A stretch of 64,000 nucleotides of DNA. Source: Actinomycetes bacterium. GTDB taxonomy: Bacteria; Actinomycetota; Actinomycetes; Mycobacteriales; Mycobacteriaceae. The translations under genes were made by a program, and so were the position numbers. Location: NCBI GenBank assembly GCA_023418505.1, contig JAEZZR010000002.1, forward strand, positions 62,001 through 126,000. The letters are read 5' to 3'. Shown here piece after piece: positions 17,777 to 25,436 of the stretch; position 1 is the first letter of the stretch, and every line of letters starts with the position of its first letter. A model generated the notes under the pieces. That model saw only the letters and a program-made list of their open reading frames with translations, did not search any database and was not told the origin of the DNA.

Positions 17777-19258
17777 TTAAGTGAGATTATTATCTTCTAA
17801 TAAATGTGGTGCCGGCTGGCCAGGAAGGCGAACTCGCAGTTGAGCGCCGCCATCGTCGGATTCTTGCACCACGATCGTGCCCCCATTGCGCACAATAACT
17901 TGCTTAACAATCGCCAAACCAAGGCCCGAACCCGGCATGGAACGCGACTGAATCGAACGGTAGAAACGCTCGAAGACTTTTTCGCGATCGGCTTCCGGAA
18001 TGCCCGGACCCGAATCGGCCACAATAAATTCGGCAATGCCGGCGCTTTCTTCATCTGCGCGCAAGCGCACTCGCACCACGCCATTTTCTGGCGACCACTT
18101 TGCCGCATTATCCAGCAGATTCAGCACTGCCCTACCCAACGCTGCCGGATCACCGTAGAGGTACCAGGGCTGCAACTCCGTATCGAATTCCACATCAGGA
18201 CGGCGACGGCGGGCGCGCTCTAGAGAGGTATCGATGACTTCGCGCAGATCCACTTCCTCAATCACCTGCTGCGGGCCGTCCTCGCGCGCCAGATCGACTA
18301 GATCGCCCACCAAGGTGGAGAGTTCCTCGATCTGTGCGATCACATCTGCTTCTAAGTCTTGGAGATCTTGCTCCGAGATCGAACCTGAAGGCGAACGCGA
18401 CGCCATCATCAACAACTCGATGTTTGTGCGCAACGACGTCAGTGGCGTCTTTAGCTCGTGCCCTGCATCTGCAACGAGTTCCGATTGCTTACGACGCGAG
18501 GCCGCCAAAGCCACCACCATGGCATTGAAGCTTCGGGTGAGGTTGGCTAATTCGTCGTCACCTTCGACTGGAAGCTGGCGCAATTCATCCGTTTCTGCAA
18601 TGCGATCAGCTGCCCTGCGCAGCCGTGCCACCGGTGTTAAACCGGCTGTGGCCACCGTGATACCGGCGCCGATGGCGAACAGCACGCCGAACGCCGAAAT
18701 AATAATCAGCACAAAGGCCAGTGATTGCAGGATCGCCTGCGTCGAGCTCAAATCTTGTGCCAGCACCAGCGTGGCACCAGAAGGATCGTGCACAGCATAG
18801 ATGCGACGGCGATTTTCCTCGTCGGTACGGAACGAATCCGGACGATAGCCACGTAACACGGCAAGCTCAGGCCCGCCGATAGTAATGGAGTCACCTTTGC
18901 CAGTCACGCTGCCCTGGCCGAAGTACATCGCATCCAAGTCCGGGTTCAGGATCTTCAACCGATCCGAAGTAATCACCGGTTCAATGGCGAATTCGGAGGC
19001 ATACGGCGAATTGAGCAGCTGATTAGCTTGGTTCGCCAGGTTTTCATCGACCTCGCGATACAGCGTGGCCTGCACAGTGATGTAGGCGACCATGGTGAGC
19101 AAACCCACGGTAAACGCCACAATCAGTGCAGTAAGAGTGGTCAGCCGCCACCGCAGCGTAACGATACGCAGCCTGCGGAAGAACATATTGTCCAAGAAGC
19201 TGGACTTTTCTTCCTGCATATCGAATTCAGGAACATCGACCTTCGCTACGTCTGACAC
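17777..19258 (-). CDS. mprB: Sensor histidine kinase, MprB-like
   Basis: A 493-residue class-I histidine kinase: membrane helix ~42-65, an extracytoplasmic sensor loop (~66-175), a second helix (~178-203), HAMP, HisKA with phospho-accepting His267 in AGHELKTPLTSL, and an HATPase domain with NLLDNAAKW, DSGPGIP and GSGLGLAIVKQ boxes. It starts at GTG 19258, with TAGGA just upstream. It pairs with the response regulator encoded before it. By homology with mycobacteria the loop would sense envelope stress, and PepD may feed back on it. The acidic cytoplasmic N-terminus is unremarkable. Confidence 0.9.
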   Translation of the reverse strand: MSDVAKVDVPEFDMQEEKSSFLDNMFFRRLRIVTLRWRLTTLTALIVAFTVGLLTMVAYITVQATLYREVDENLANQANQLLNSPYASEFAIEPVITSDRLKILNPDLDAMYFGQGSVTGKGDSITIGGPELAVLRGYRPDSFRTDEENRRRIYAVHDPSGATLVLAQDLSSTQAILQSLAFVLIIISAFGVLFAIGAGITVATAGLTPVARLRRAADRIAETDELRQLPVEGDDELANLTRSFNAMVVALAASRRKQSELVADAGHELKTPLTSLRTNIELLMMASRSPSGSISEQDLQDLEADVIAQIEELSTLVGDLVDLAREDGPQQVIEEVDLREVIDTSLERARRRRPDVEFDTELQPWYLYGDPAALGRAVLNLLDNAAKWSPENGVVRVRLRADEESAGIAEFIVADSGPGIPEADREKVFERFYRSIQSRSMPGSGLGLAIVKQVIVRNGGTIVVQESDDGGAQLRVRLPGQPAPHLLEDNNLT

Positions 19259-19280
19259 AGTGTCATCCTAGGCGCGCTAC

Positions 19281-19303
19281 TAGGCCAGATTGAAACTGGC
19301 CTA
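19281..19303 (-). other. Intercistronic stem-loop between mprA and mprB
   Basis: A perfect 8-bp inverted repeat, TAGGCCAG (19281-19288) and CTGGCCTA (19296-19303), around a 7-base loop, lies in the 76-bp gap between mprA and mprB. No T-run follows on the transcribed strand. It is better read as an mRNA-stability or partial-attenuation stem than as a full terminator. Confidence 0.55.
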
Positions 19304-19334
19304 CGCCGTGCCCATAAGTTTTACGGCCACAGAT

Positions 19335-20027
19335 TTACGGCGCAGTCTCACGCAACACATAGCCCACACCGCGCACCGTGTGGATCAAACGGGTCTCGCC
19401 ACCCTGCTCGGTCTTGCGACGCAAGTAGCCGATGTAGACCTCAAGCGCGTTGCCCGAGGTTGGGAAGTCATAACCCCATACGTCTTCCAAAATCGCATTG
19501 CGCGACAGCACGCGACGCGGATTGCTCATCAACAATTCCAAAAGCGCGAACTCGGTACGAGTTAGGCTGATCCGTCGCGAGCCACGGTGTACCTCGCGGG
19601 TTTCTGGATCCAAGGTGAGATCTTCAAAAGTCAGCTGCGCTTCGTCGCCTAAAGCAGTCGGCTCCAGAGCCGCACGACGCAACAACGAACGAACGCGGGC
19701 AAGCAGCTCTTCCAAAGCAAATGGCTTCGGCAGGTAGTCATCAGCACCGGCGTCCAATCCGGCAACGCGCTCCGAGACGGAATCGCGCGCCGTCAGCATC
19801 AACACCGGCAGATCATCGCCTTCACTACGCAAACGACGGCACACGTCCAAACCATCCAACTTCGGCATCATCACATCCAAGATGGCCAAATCCGGACGAT
19901 CCTCTTCGATGCGAGCGAGCACCTCTGCTCCGTCGCTAGCTAGCTCCACCGAATAACCGTTGAACGAAAGCGACCGACGCAGGGATTCGCGAACCGCCTG
20001 ATCGTCGTCGACTACCAAAATTTTCAT
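19335..20027 (-). CDS. mprA: OmpR-family response regulator, MprA-like
   Basis: A 230-residue two-component regulator. The receiver domain has the acidic pair near residues 7-8, phospho-acceptor Asp51 ([12 protein letters not shown]), a conserved Thr in LTARDS and Lys in LPKPF. The C-terminal winged-helix DNA-binding domain has [23 protein letters not shown] and the ending VRGVGYVLR. Starts at 20048, 20036 and 20027 are in frame. I choose ATG 20027, since MKILVVDDD is the family's canonical beginning. It is the first gene of mprA-mprB-pepD, and the preceding rpmE2-rpmF unit ends in a terminator. Confidence 0.93.
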   Translation of the reverse strand: MKILVVDDDQAVRESLRRSLSFNGYSVELASDGAEVLARIEEDRPDLAILDVMMPKLDGLDVCRRLRSEGDDLPVLMLTARDSVSERVAGLDAGADDYLPKPFALEELLARVRSLLRRAALEPTALGDEAQLTFEDLTLDPETREVHRGSRRISLTRTEFALLELLMSNPRRVLSRNAILEDVWGYDFPTSGNALEVYIGYLRRKTEQGGETRLIHTVRGVGYVLRETAP

Positions 20028-20049
20028 ACCCACCATTGTGCACAACAAA

Positions 20050-20086
20050 ACCCCCGCCTGCCCGGAACACCCAAGCAGACGGGGGT
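20050..20086 (-). terminator. Terminator of the rpmE2-rpmF unit
   Basis: CCCCCG-CCTGC (from 20051) pairs with GCAG-A-CGGGGG (to 20085) with one mismatch, and the - strand then runs into TTTTGTTG. It lies 28 bp past the rpmF stop and just before mprA, separating ribosomal-protein from regulator transcription. Confidence 0.8.
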
Positions 20087-20113
20087 AGAAAATATTGAGA
20101 AAACTCTAAGTGA

Positions 20114-20287
20114 TTAGAACTTTTCTACGTCTACCAAGCCAAGCTTTGCAGCCTTGACCAGACGACGTGGAACGCGAACAACCTCACCGTTGATCTTCAC
20201 TTCCTGGAGGGCGACATTGTCAGCCTTCCACTGCGAACGACGGAGACGGGTGTTGGCACGCGACATGCGGCGCTTTGGAACTGCCAT
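20114..20287 (-). CDS. rpmF: Ribosomal protein L32
   Basis: A 57-residue large-subunit protein, beginning [17 protein letters not shown], the invariant L32 N-terminus, and ending [10 protein letters not shown]. It contains no cysteine, so it is the zinc-independent form. It starts 18 bp after rpmE2 with the ribosome-binding site AAGGAGGG, and ends 28 bp before a terminator. Together with L31B it forms a two-gene unit divergent from the L28-L33-S14-S18 operon. Confidence 0.95.
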   Translation of the reverse strand: MAVPKRRMSRANTRLRRSQWKADNVALQEVKINGEVVRVPRRLVKAAKLGLVDVEKF

Positions 20288-20305
20288 TGTGGAAAACCCT
20301 CCTTC

Positions 20306-20569
20306 TTACTTCTTGGAGCGACGTAGGCGGTTGCCGTAACGACGCTGGAACTTCTCGACGCGACCAGCGGTATCCATCACGCGCTGTGCACCAGTCCAGA
20401 ATGGGTGCGATTCGCTAGTAACGTCAACCACGATCAATGGGTACTCTTTGCCGTCTTCCCACTCAACGGTGCGCTCGGAAGTAGCAGTAGAGCGGGTCAA
20501 GAACTGGTGACCCGTGCTTGCGTCCTTGAATACCACTGGGTGGTAGTCAGGGTGGATGTCCTTCTTCAT
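20306..20569 (-). CDS. rpmE2: Ribosomal protein L31 type B (zinc-independent)
   Basis: An 87-residue L31 of type B: begins [16 protein letters not shown], includes [21 protein letters not shown] and has a basic tail. It lacks all cysteines, including the CxxC pair that binds zinc in the ordinary L31. Cysteine-free paralogues replace the zinc forms under zinc limitation and are often under Zur control. I searched the divergent region by eye and found no clear Zur palindrome. A GGAAACGAGAG element precedes the ATG. Confidence 0.95.
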   Translation of the reverse strand: MKKDIHPDYHPVVFKDASTGHQFLTRSTATSERTVEWEDGKEYPLIVVDVTSESHPFWTGAQRVMDTAGRVEKFQRRYGNRLRRSKK

Positions 20570-20861
20570 TAACTCTCGTTTCCCTCAGGATTGAAACTTC
20601 GGGTCGCTTCCTGGACGATTATTATTGCTTTGCGTTTTCGCTTACGCGGGTATCGCATGCAGCCCAGAATCGTGCCCGAGTTGGGTAACAGATTGCGAGA
20701 CAACAATACAGCCCACAAGGCTTAATGCCTAATCTAATACTGTTTCCCCTACTGTTTGCTGCGGGGATTAGCAATTTCAGGGGCGTACCTGTATGCTCGA
20801 CAGTCGCTGTTGTCTATTTATTCGTTAGAGTTTGCATTCAACACTGCAGCAACCCGCGGAT

Positions 20862-20948
20862 CGATAGATGCCACGCATCGCAAGAAGAGTAACTGCCACG
20901 AAGGTAGTTGCTAGTAAGAGCCAAAAGCCCAGTGGGCTTTTTTCTTTT
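20862..20948 (+). ncRNA. Candidate structured leader or small RNA ending in a terminator
   Basis: Three consecutive stems: GATGC/GCATC (20867-20871 with 20875-20879, loop CAC); AGTAACTGCC/GGTAGTTGCT (20888-20897 with 20903-20912, some G-U pairs); and a terminator-like AAAAGCCC/GGGCTTTT (20923-20930 with 20934-20941) followed by T-rich bases to 20948. No reading frame explains the conserved look. Either a small RNA ends here or transcription into rpmB is attenuated. Confidence 0.5.
20923..20948 (+). terminator. Intrinsic terminator upstream of rpmB
   Basis: An 8-bp perfect stem AAAAGCCC/GGGCTTTT with loop AGT and a T-rich tail on the + strand. It points towards rpmB, with no annotated + strand gene before it, so it should end a leader or small RNA about 130 bp before the rpmB start codon. 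Confidence 0.7.
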
Positions 20949-20959
20949 GCAGGCAGCCG

Positions 20960-21040
20960 AAGGCAGTTACCACGATGCTTGGATATCTAACGGTCCCCAA
21001 CTGGGGCGCGATATGCGTCGTTAGCAGTTGCAACTGCCTT
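20960..21040 (+). promoter_or_regulatory. Nested stem structure in the rpmB leader
   Basis: The outer stem AAGGCAGTT (20960-20968) pairs perfectly with AACTGCCTT (21032-21040). Inside it TAACG (20988-20992) pairs with CGTTA (21019-21023), and inside that CCCC-AACT-GGGG forms a tight hairpin (20995-21006). The 3' arm can instead fold on itself as the palindrome GCAGTTGCAACTGC (21024-21037), and GGCAGTT can alternatively pair with AACTGCC at 20891. Mutually exclusive pairings next to a terminator are the layout of a switch. The match to a known riboswitch class is not evident. Confidence 0.55.
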
Positions 21041-21076
21041 GCTGGGTGCAGACCACTAGGAAGCAAAGGAAATCCC

Positions 21077-21313
21077 ATGTCGGCGATTTGCCAGGTCACG
21101 GGACGGAAGCCGTCGTTCGGCAAGTCCGTATCCCACTCGCACCGGCGTACCTCGCGCCGTTGGAACCCCAACGTGCAGCGTAAGAAGTTCTACCTCGCAT
21201 CTGAAGGTCGCACTATCACCCTGAACGTTTCTCCAAAGGGTTTGAAGACCATCGACAAGCTCGGTATCGAAGCTGTAGTTGCTCAGATCCGCGCACGTGG
21301 GGAGAAGATCTAA
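21077..21313 (+). CDS. rpmB: Ribosomal protein L28
   Basis: A 78-residue L28: [22 protein letters not shown], then [14 protein letters not shown] and the C-terminal [18 protein letters not shown]. It has a single cysteine rather than the CxxC pairs of the zinc form, so it should not bind zinc. The frame is open from 20975, but the conserved start MSAICQVTG and the AAAGGAAA element before it fix ATG 21077. It is the first gene of rpmB-rpmG-rpsN-rpsR and has a structured leader. Confidence 0.96.
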   Translation: MSAICQVTGRKPSFGKSVSHSHRRTSRRWNPNVQRKKFYLASEGRTITLNVSPKGLKTIDKLGIEAVVAQIRARGEKI

Positions 21314-21478
21314 ATGGCACGTAACGATATTCGTCCAATCATCAAGCTTAAGTCGACCGCTGGCACTGGTTACACCTATGTCACGCGTAAGAACAAGCGG
21401 AACACTCCAGATCGCATCACCATCAAGAAGTACGATCCAGTAGTCCGCAAGCACGTCGAATTCCGCGAGGAGCGCTAA
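21314..21478 (+). CDS. rpmG: Ribosomal protein L33 (zinc-independent)
   Basis: A 54-residue L33 beginning [20 protein letters not shown] and ending [17 protein letters not shown]. No cysteines are present, so this is the C-minus form. The ATG directly abuts the rpmB stop codon, which implies translational coupling, and rpsN starts four bases after it. It belongs to the large subunit near the E site. Confidence 0.96.
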   Translation: MARNDIRPIIKLKSTAGTGYTYVTRKNKRNTPDRITIKKYDPVVRKHVEFREER

Positions 21479-21481
21479 TTC

Positions 21482-21787
21482 ATGGCCAAGAAATCTAAGA
21501 TTGCCAAGAACGAGCAGCGCAAAGAAATCGTCGCTCGTTACGCAGAGCGTCGCGCTGAACTCAAGCGCATCATCAAGTCCCCTAACAGCACCGACGAAGA
21601 GCGGATGGATGCACAGTACGAGCTGAACCGTCAGCCTCGTAACGCTTCCCCAGTTCGCGTTCGTAACCGTGACGCAGCCGATGGCCGCCCACGTGGTTAC
21701 CTCCGCAAGTTCGGTTTGTCCCGTGTTCGCATGCGTGAAATGGCTCACCGTGGCGAACTTCCGGGTGTACGTAAGTCCAGCTGGTAA
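21482..21787 (+). CDS. rpsN: Ribosomal protein S14 (101-residue, zinc-independent)
   Basis: The long S14 form: [20 protein letters not shown], then the basic core [20 protein letters not shown] and [22 protein letters not shown] at the end. The short zinc form has CxxC pairs; this one has no cysteines. It is encoded four bases after rpmG and followed 12 bp later by rpsR, within one operon. Confidence 0.97.
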   Translation: MAKKSKIAKNEQRKEIVARYAERRAELKRIIKSPNSTDEERMDAQYELNRQPRNASPVRVRNRDAADGRPRGYLRKFGLSRVRMREMAHRGELPGVRKSSW

Positions 21788-21799
21788 GGAAGGCACCTC

Positions 21800-22051
21800 A
21801 TGAAGCGCAATCAGAAGAATTCCAAGGCGCGGATGGAGCAGACCCGCCGCCCGAAGAAGAACCCACTCAAGGCCGCTGGCGTTGAGAAGGTTGACTACAA
21901 GGACATTAACTTGCTGCGTCAGTTCATCTCTGACCGTGGCAAGATCCGCTCTCGTCGCGTGACGGGCTTGACCCCACAGCAGCAGCGTCAGGTTGCTACT
22001 GCAGTCAAGAACGCCCGCGAGATGGCTTTGCTGCCATTCACCAGCCGCTAA
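21800..22051 (+). CDS. rpsR: Ribosomal protein S18 (zinc-independent)
   Basis: An 83-residue S18 with the conserved core [25 protein letters not shown] and [24 protein letters not shown]. It lacks the cysteine motif of the zinc form. It is the last gene of the rpmB operon, with the ribosome-binding site AAGGAAGG before its ATG and a strong terminator about 70 bp downstream. A second, zinc-type S18 is probably encoded elsewhere, as in related genomes. Confidence 0.97.
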   Translation: MKRNQKNSKARMEQTRRPKKNPLKAAGVEKVDYKDINLLRQFISDRGKIRSRRVTGLTPQQQRQVATAVKNAREMALLPFTSR

Positions 22052-22121
22052 TTTGGCTCTCCCGCTGATTTGGCGCTGGCTCGCATGACGAACATGTGAC
22101 GACAGCGTGAAACTTTTCACA

Positions 22122-22156
22122 AACCACATCCACCACCTCGGTGGGTGTGGTTTTTT
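22122..22156 (+). terminator. Terminator of the rpmB-rpsR operon
   Basis: AACCACATCCACC pairs with GGTGGGTGTGGTT (one G-U pair) around a short loop, then TTTT follows. It separates the ribosomal-protein operon from the ABC importer downstream. Between it and 22204 there is no evident DtxR-type palindrome. Confidence 0.9.
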
Positions 22157-22203
22157 AATGTATATACCCATAACTGCCGGGGCGCTTACTAGAGAGATTT
22201 CTT

Positions 22204-23418
22204 ATGGCTTTACGACGCTGCTTATCCGCACCCTTGATCGCGCTAGTGGCAATGATTGCATTGCTCGGGATATTGGTGGCGGGGTGTGGTAGCGGCGGGG
22301 ATGACGGTGGAAACGGGAACAGCGCTGGTAATGCAAGCGATGCTGCAAATGCCCACACGATCGAGGACGTCGCCGGACGGGAGGTGTCCGTGCCAGAGCA
22401 GATCGAGCGCGTAATCCTCGGCGAAGGCCGAGCTGTGTTTGCTACTGCGGTGCTCAATCCTGATGATCCTTTCCAGCACGTCGTAGGCGTAGGCAGCGAT
22501 CTGCACGAAGCTGCACCCACGTTCGAAGAACAAGTACTCGAAGTAGCGCCACATGGCAGCGATATCGCCGTAGTTGGCAACTTCGGCAAGGGTGATGTGA
22601 CGGTAGAAAACCTTCTCTCCCTGGATCCCGATGTATTGGTGCTCACGCTCGACCACCGGGATACTCTGGCCGATACTGGCTTCTTAACTCAGCTGGATTC
22701 TGTGGACATTCCCTATGTGTTTATCGATTTTCGCCAAGACCCCATCGCCAATACGCCTAAATCTGCGGAACTGTTAGGCAAGCTTTTTGGCGCGGAAGAG
22801 CGCGCTGCCGATTTCGCTGGCTATTACGAAAACCAAGTATCCCAAGTGACTGATCGATTGGCTCAGCTGGAAGATCCTGCCGCTGAGAAACCAGAGGTCT
22901 TCCTGTGGCGTGCCGCTGGCATGATGGATTGCTGCTCCACGATGAAGGATGTGAATCTGGGTAACCTGCTTACCGTTGCTGGTGGCCGCAATATGGGCGA
23001 CGAGCTACTGGATACCGAATTCGGCCAGATCACTCCAGAAAAACTCATCTCGATTCAGCCGGAGCAAATCATTGTTACTGGTGGTGCCTGGGCAACGGAT
23101 AATGATCAGCCAACGTCTTACGTACCACTGGGCTACAACGCCACACAGGATAAGGCCGAAGCAGGTTTGGCAGGTTTGCTGGAAACTCCTGGGTTTTCCG
23201 AGCTGACCGCTCCAGCGTCGGGAGGCTTCCATGCCATCTACCACCAGTTCTATCACTCGCCATATAACTTCATAGCACTAGCGCAATACGCGAAATGGCT
23301 GCACCCCGAACTGTTCGCGGATCTAGATCCAGAGCAGATTTTCGTAGACTTCCACCAGCAGTGGTTGCCATTTGCATACTCTGGCACGTTTTTCGTAACC
23401 GATACTCCAGCCGAGTAA
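22204..23418 (+). CDS. Iron/siderophore-type ABC transporter substrate-binding lipoprotein
   Basis: A 404-residue FecB/BtuF-type lipoprotein. The signal peptide ends in the lipobox LVAGC (Cys ~28), followed by a Gly/Ser/Asn linker and a periplasmic-binding fold (TIEDVAGREVSVPEQIERVILGEG at the start, SLDPDVLVLTL in the middle). Partners downstream are a FecCD permease (13-bp gap) and an ATPase, so it captures a chelated metal such as ferric siderophore, haem or cobalamin. The middle contains a Cys-Cys (MMDCCS) that could bind metal or form a disulfide. The 11-mer GCTTTACGACG covers codons 2-5. Substrate not identified. Confidence 0.88.
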   Translation: MALRRCLSAPLIALVAMIALLGILVAGCGSGGDDGGNGNSAGNASDAANAHTIEDVAGREVSVPEQIERVILGEGRAVFATAVLNPDDPFQHVVGVGSDLHEAAPTFEEQVLEVAPHGSDIAVVGNFGKGDVTVENLLSLDPDVLVLTLDHRDTLADTGFLTQLDSVDIPYVFIDFRQDPIANTPKSAELLGKLFGAEERAADFAGYYENQVSQVTDRLAQLEDPAAEKPEVFLWRAAGMMDCCSTMKDVNLGNLLTVAGGRNMGDELLDTEFGQITPEKLISIQPEQIIVTGGAWATDNDQPTSYVPLGYNATQDKAEAGLAGLLETPGFSELTAPASGGFHAIYHQFYHSPYNFIALAQYAKWLHPELFADLDPEQIFVDFHQQWLPFAYSGTFFVTDTPAE

Positions 23419-23430
23419 GGTTCGCGATTC

Positions 23431-24501
23431 GTGGCTCAGAAGACAACTCGCGACGGCGTCGCTAGCTATCGCAGCCGCAGCAGACGCAAGCTAGTTGCGA
23501 TCGCAGTGCTGTGCTGTATGGCATTTGGCGCGTTCGTGGTGGCCACGATGGTAGGTCCCTTCACAATCCCCGGTGGCACCGTAATCCGCGGGTTGTTTCA
23601 ACCGGAAGCGCTCGATACCACCACCCGAACCGTGCTGTGGGAGCTGCGCTTTCCGATGTCCGTGATGGCAGTGCTGATCGGCGCATCGCTGGCGCTGGCG
23701 GGCTGCCAGATGCAAACTATTTTGGACAATCCCCTGGCTGAACCTTTCACCCTCGGCGTATCTGCTGCAGCGGCCTGCGGTGGTGCAGCTGCCATTGTGC
23801 TGAATTGGCACTTGGTAGCCCAGCCACAATTCAATCTGAGCCTAATCGCCTGGCTCTCGTCCTTCTTAGCCGTAGCGATTATCGTCAGTGCTTCGATCTG
23901 GCGTGGTGCTGGTGCTGAATCGATGATTCTGCTTGGCATCGCATTGGTGTTTCTCTTCCAGGCGTTACTGGCACTGCTGCAATATCGTGCTTCTCCGGAA
24001 GCTCTGCAGCAGATCATCTTCTGGACGATGGGATCACTCCAACGTGCCACGTGGACTGCGAATGGAATAATCCTGGCTGCACTGATGATCGCGGTTCCGT
24101 TTACCTTTGCGATGTCCTGGCAACTCACTGCACTGCGCCTGGGATCGGAGCGTGCTGCTGCCCTGGGTATCAATGTCACGGCCTTACGCGTAATCACGAT
24201 GGTGGTAGCAAGCCTGTTGGCCGCAACCGCCGTAGCTTTTGCGGGCATCATCGGTTTTATCGGCTTGGTGGCCCCGCACATTGCCCGGCTTTTAGTCGGC
24301 GAGGATCAGCGCTACTTTGCGCCGGCCTCGATGGCAGCAGGCGCTGCGGTGATGGCAATCGCACATGCCGTATCCATCACTGTGGTACCTGGTGTTGCCA
24401 TTCCGATCGGCATTGTCACCGCGCTGGTCGGTGTGCCGTTCTTCGTCGTGTTAATTTTCTCCCGGCGCGGAAATCACAGCCGAGCTAGGCAGCAAGGTTA
24501 A
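23431..24501 (+). CDS. FecCD-family ABC permease
   Basis: A 356-residue inner-membrane permease, one of two identical or similar subunits expected per transporter. It has about nine to ten hydrophobic segments, the family motif LAGCQMQTILDNPLAEPFTLGVS, and the ATPase-coupling region GFIGLVAPHIARLLVGEDQR near the C-terminus. It starts at GTG 23431. Encoded between the binding protein and the ATPase; because only one permease gene is present, a homodimer is likely. Confidence 0.93.
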   Translation: MAQKTTRDGVASYRSRSRRKLVAIAVLCCMAFGAFVVATMVGPFTIPGGTVIRGLFQPEALDTTTRTVLWELRFPMSVMAVLIGASLALAGCQMQTILDNPLAEPFTLGVSAAAACGGAAAIVLNWHLVAQPQFNLSLIAWLSSFLAVAIIVSASIWRGAGAESMILLGIALVFLFQALLALLQYRASPEALQQIIFWTMGSLQRATWTANGIILAALMIAVPFTFAMSWQLTALRLGSERAAALGINVTALRVITMVVASLLAATAVAFAGIIGFIGLVAPHIARLLVGEDQRYFAPASMAAGAAVMAIAHAVSITVVPGVAIPIGIVTALVGVPFFVVLIFSRRGNHSRARQQG

Positions 24502-24512
24502 GGGGTGCACTC

Positions 24513-25358
24513 ATGCAGAATCATTCGAATCGACATTCCCGTGCGACCCCAGAGTCTGTTTCCTCCCCGGAGTCCGTCACCTTGAGTATCGACAATCTCA
24601 CCGTCTCTTACGGCACGCGGAAGGTGCTCTCGAATGCGACGATTACTCCCGTGGAAACTGGAACTATTGCCGGCATCATCGGCCCGAATGCCACTGGTAA
24701 ATCCACGTTGCTAAAAACTATTGCTGGGATTAAGAAAGCTGACGACGGAAAAGTCACCCTATCCGTCAACGGCCAGGCTCTCTCGTCGAAAGCGAAGAAA
24801 AGCGCGATCGGCTACGTGCCACAGGATTTTTTGTCTAGCGCTGCGCTCACCGCGTTCGAATCTGTGCTGATCGCGGCCCGGCGCCACACAAGCACGCACA
24901 ACCGCCTCCTTCTCAGCATCGGCAAAGAACCCCTCCATGCCGTGGCAGCTGTCCTCGAGCGCCTCGGGATCACGCACCTCTCCGATCGATATATCGGCGA
25001 ACTATCCGGTGGCCAGCGCCAATTAATTGCTATCGCGCAGATGCTCGTGCGCCAGCCAGCGGTCATGCTGCTGGATGAACCAACCTCAGCTTTGGATCTG
25101 CGCCACCAGGTGGAGCTACTGCAAACCATTCGCCACGAGGTTGCCACTCGGTCGTGCCTCGCGCTAGTCGCGATTCATGATCTGAATCTTGCGGCACGCT
25201 ATTGCGATTATCTGATTGTGCTCAGTGGCCAGCACATCGCAGCCGAAGGCCGCCCGAAAGACATCATTTCCTCTGAATTGCTCGAGGAGGTCTACGGCTT
25301 CCGCGCCCGAGTTTTAGACGACCAGGGTACGCCGGTAGTGTCCCCCGTCGTAAGCTAA
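24513..25358 (+). CDS. ABC transporter ATP-binding protein (iron chelate type)
   Basis: A 281-residue ATPase with Walker A GPNATGKST (Asn-Ala replacing the usual Asn-Gly), Q-loop YVPQD, signature LSGGQRQ, Walker B MLLDEPTSALD and the H-loop AIHDLN. It resembles FepC/FhuC-type ATPases. It completes the three-gene importer and lies 11 bp after the permease. An N-terminal ~25-residue Ser/Pro-rich tail precedes the domain. A GCTTACGACG-type motif overlaps its last codons. Confidence 0.93.
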   Translation: MQNHSNRHSRATPESVSSPESVTLSIDNLTVSYGTRKVLSNATITPVETGTIAGIIGPNATGKSTLLKTIAGIKKADDGKVTLSVNGQALSSKAKKSAIGYVPQDFLSSAALTAFESVLIAARRHTSTHNRLLLSIGKEPLHAVAAVLERLGITHLSDRYIGELSGGQRQLIAIAQMLVRQPAVMLLDEPTSALDLRHQVELLQTIRHEVATRSCLALVAIHDLNLAARYCDYLIVLSGQHIAAEGRPKDIISSELLEEVYGFRARVLDDQGTPVVSPVVS

Positions 25359-25436
25359 ATCCACGTACCAACCTACCTACCAACTCAAGTAACAACACTG
25401 CCCCATTACCATCCACACAGATTTGGAGAGCCCACC

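Larger units (their letters stand above)
20570..21076. other. 507-bp divergent intergenic region, rpmE2 / rpmB
   Basis: This gap has no credible protein gene. The part next to rpmE2 (20570-20820) shows no strong structure and presumably holds both promoters; a -10-like TAGAGT sits at 20826-20831 on the + strand without a good -35. From 20862 to 21040 the sequence is packed with hairpins, annotated separately, and the last 36 bases carry the rpmB ribosome-binding site AGCAAAGGAAA. No Zur-type palindrome was found. Confidence 0.7.

Noticed and set aside
20570..20860. Zur-binding palindrome between the ribosomal-protein units
   Set aside because: No near-palindrome with a Zur-like TGAAAATNATTTTCA pattern was found by eye.
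21056..22171. 371-codon - strand frame across the L28-L33-S14-S18 block
   Set aside because: It runs antisense through four certain ribosomal protein genes; it exists because of codon bias.
22052..22203. DtxR (iron) box before the iron-type ABC importer
   Set aside because: No TTAGG-type 19-bp palindrome seen; only a terminator is evident, so iron control is unproven.
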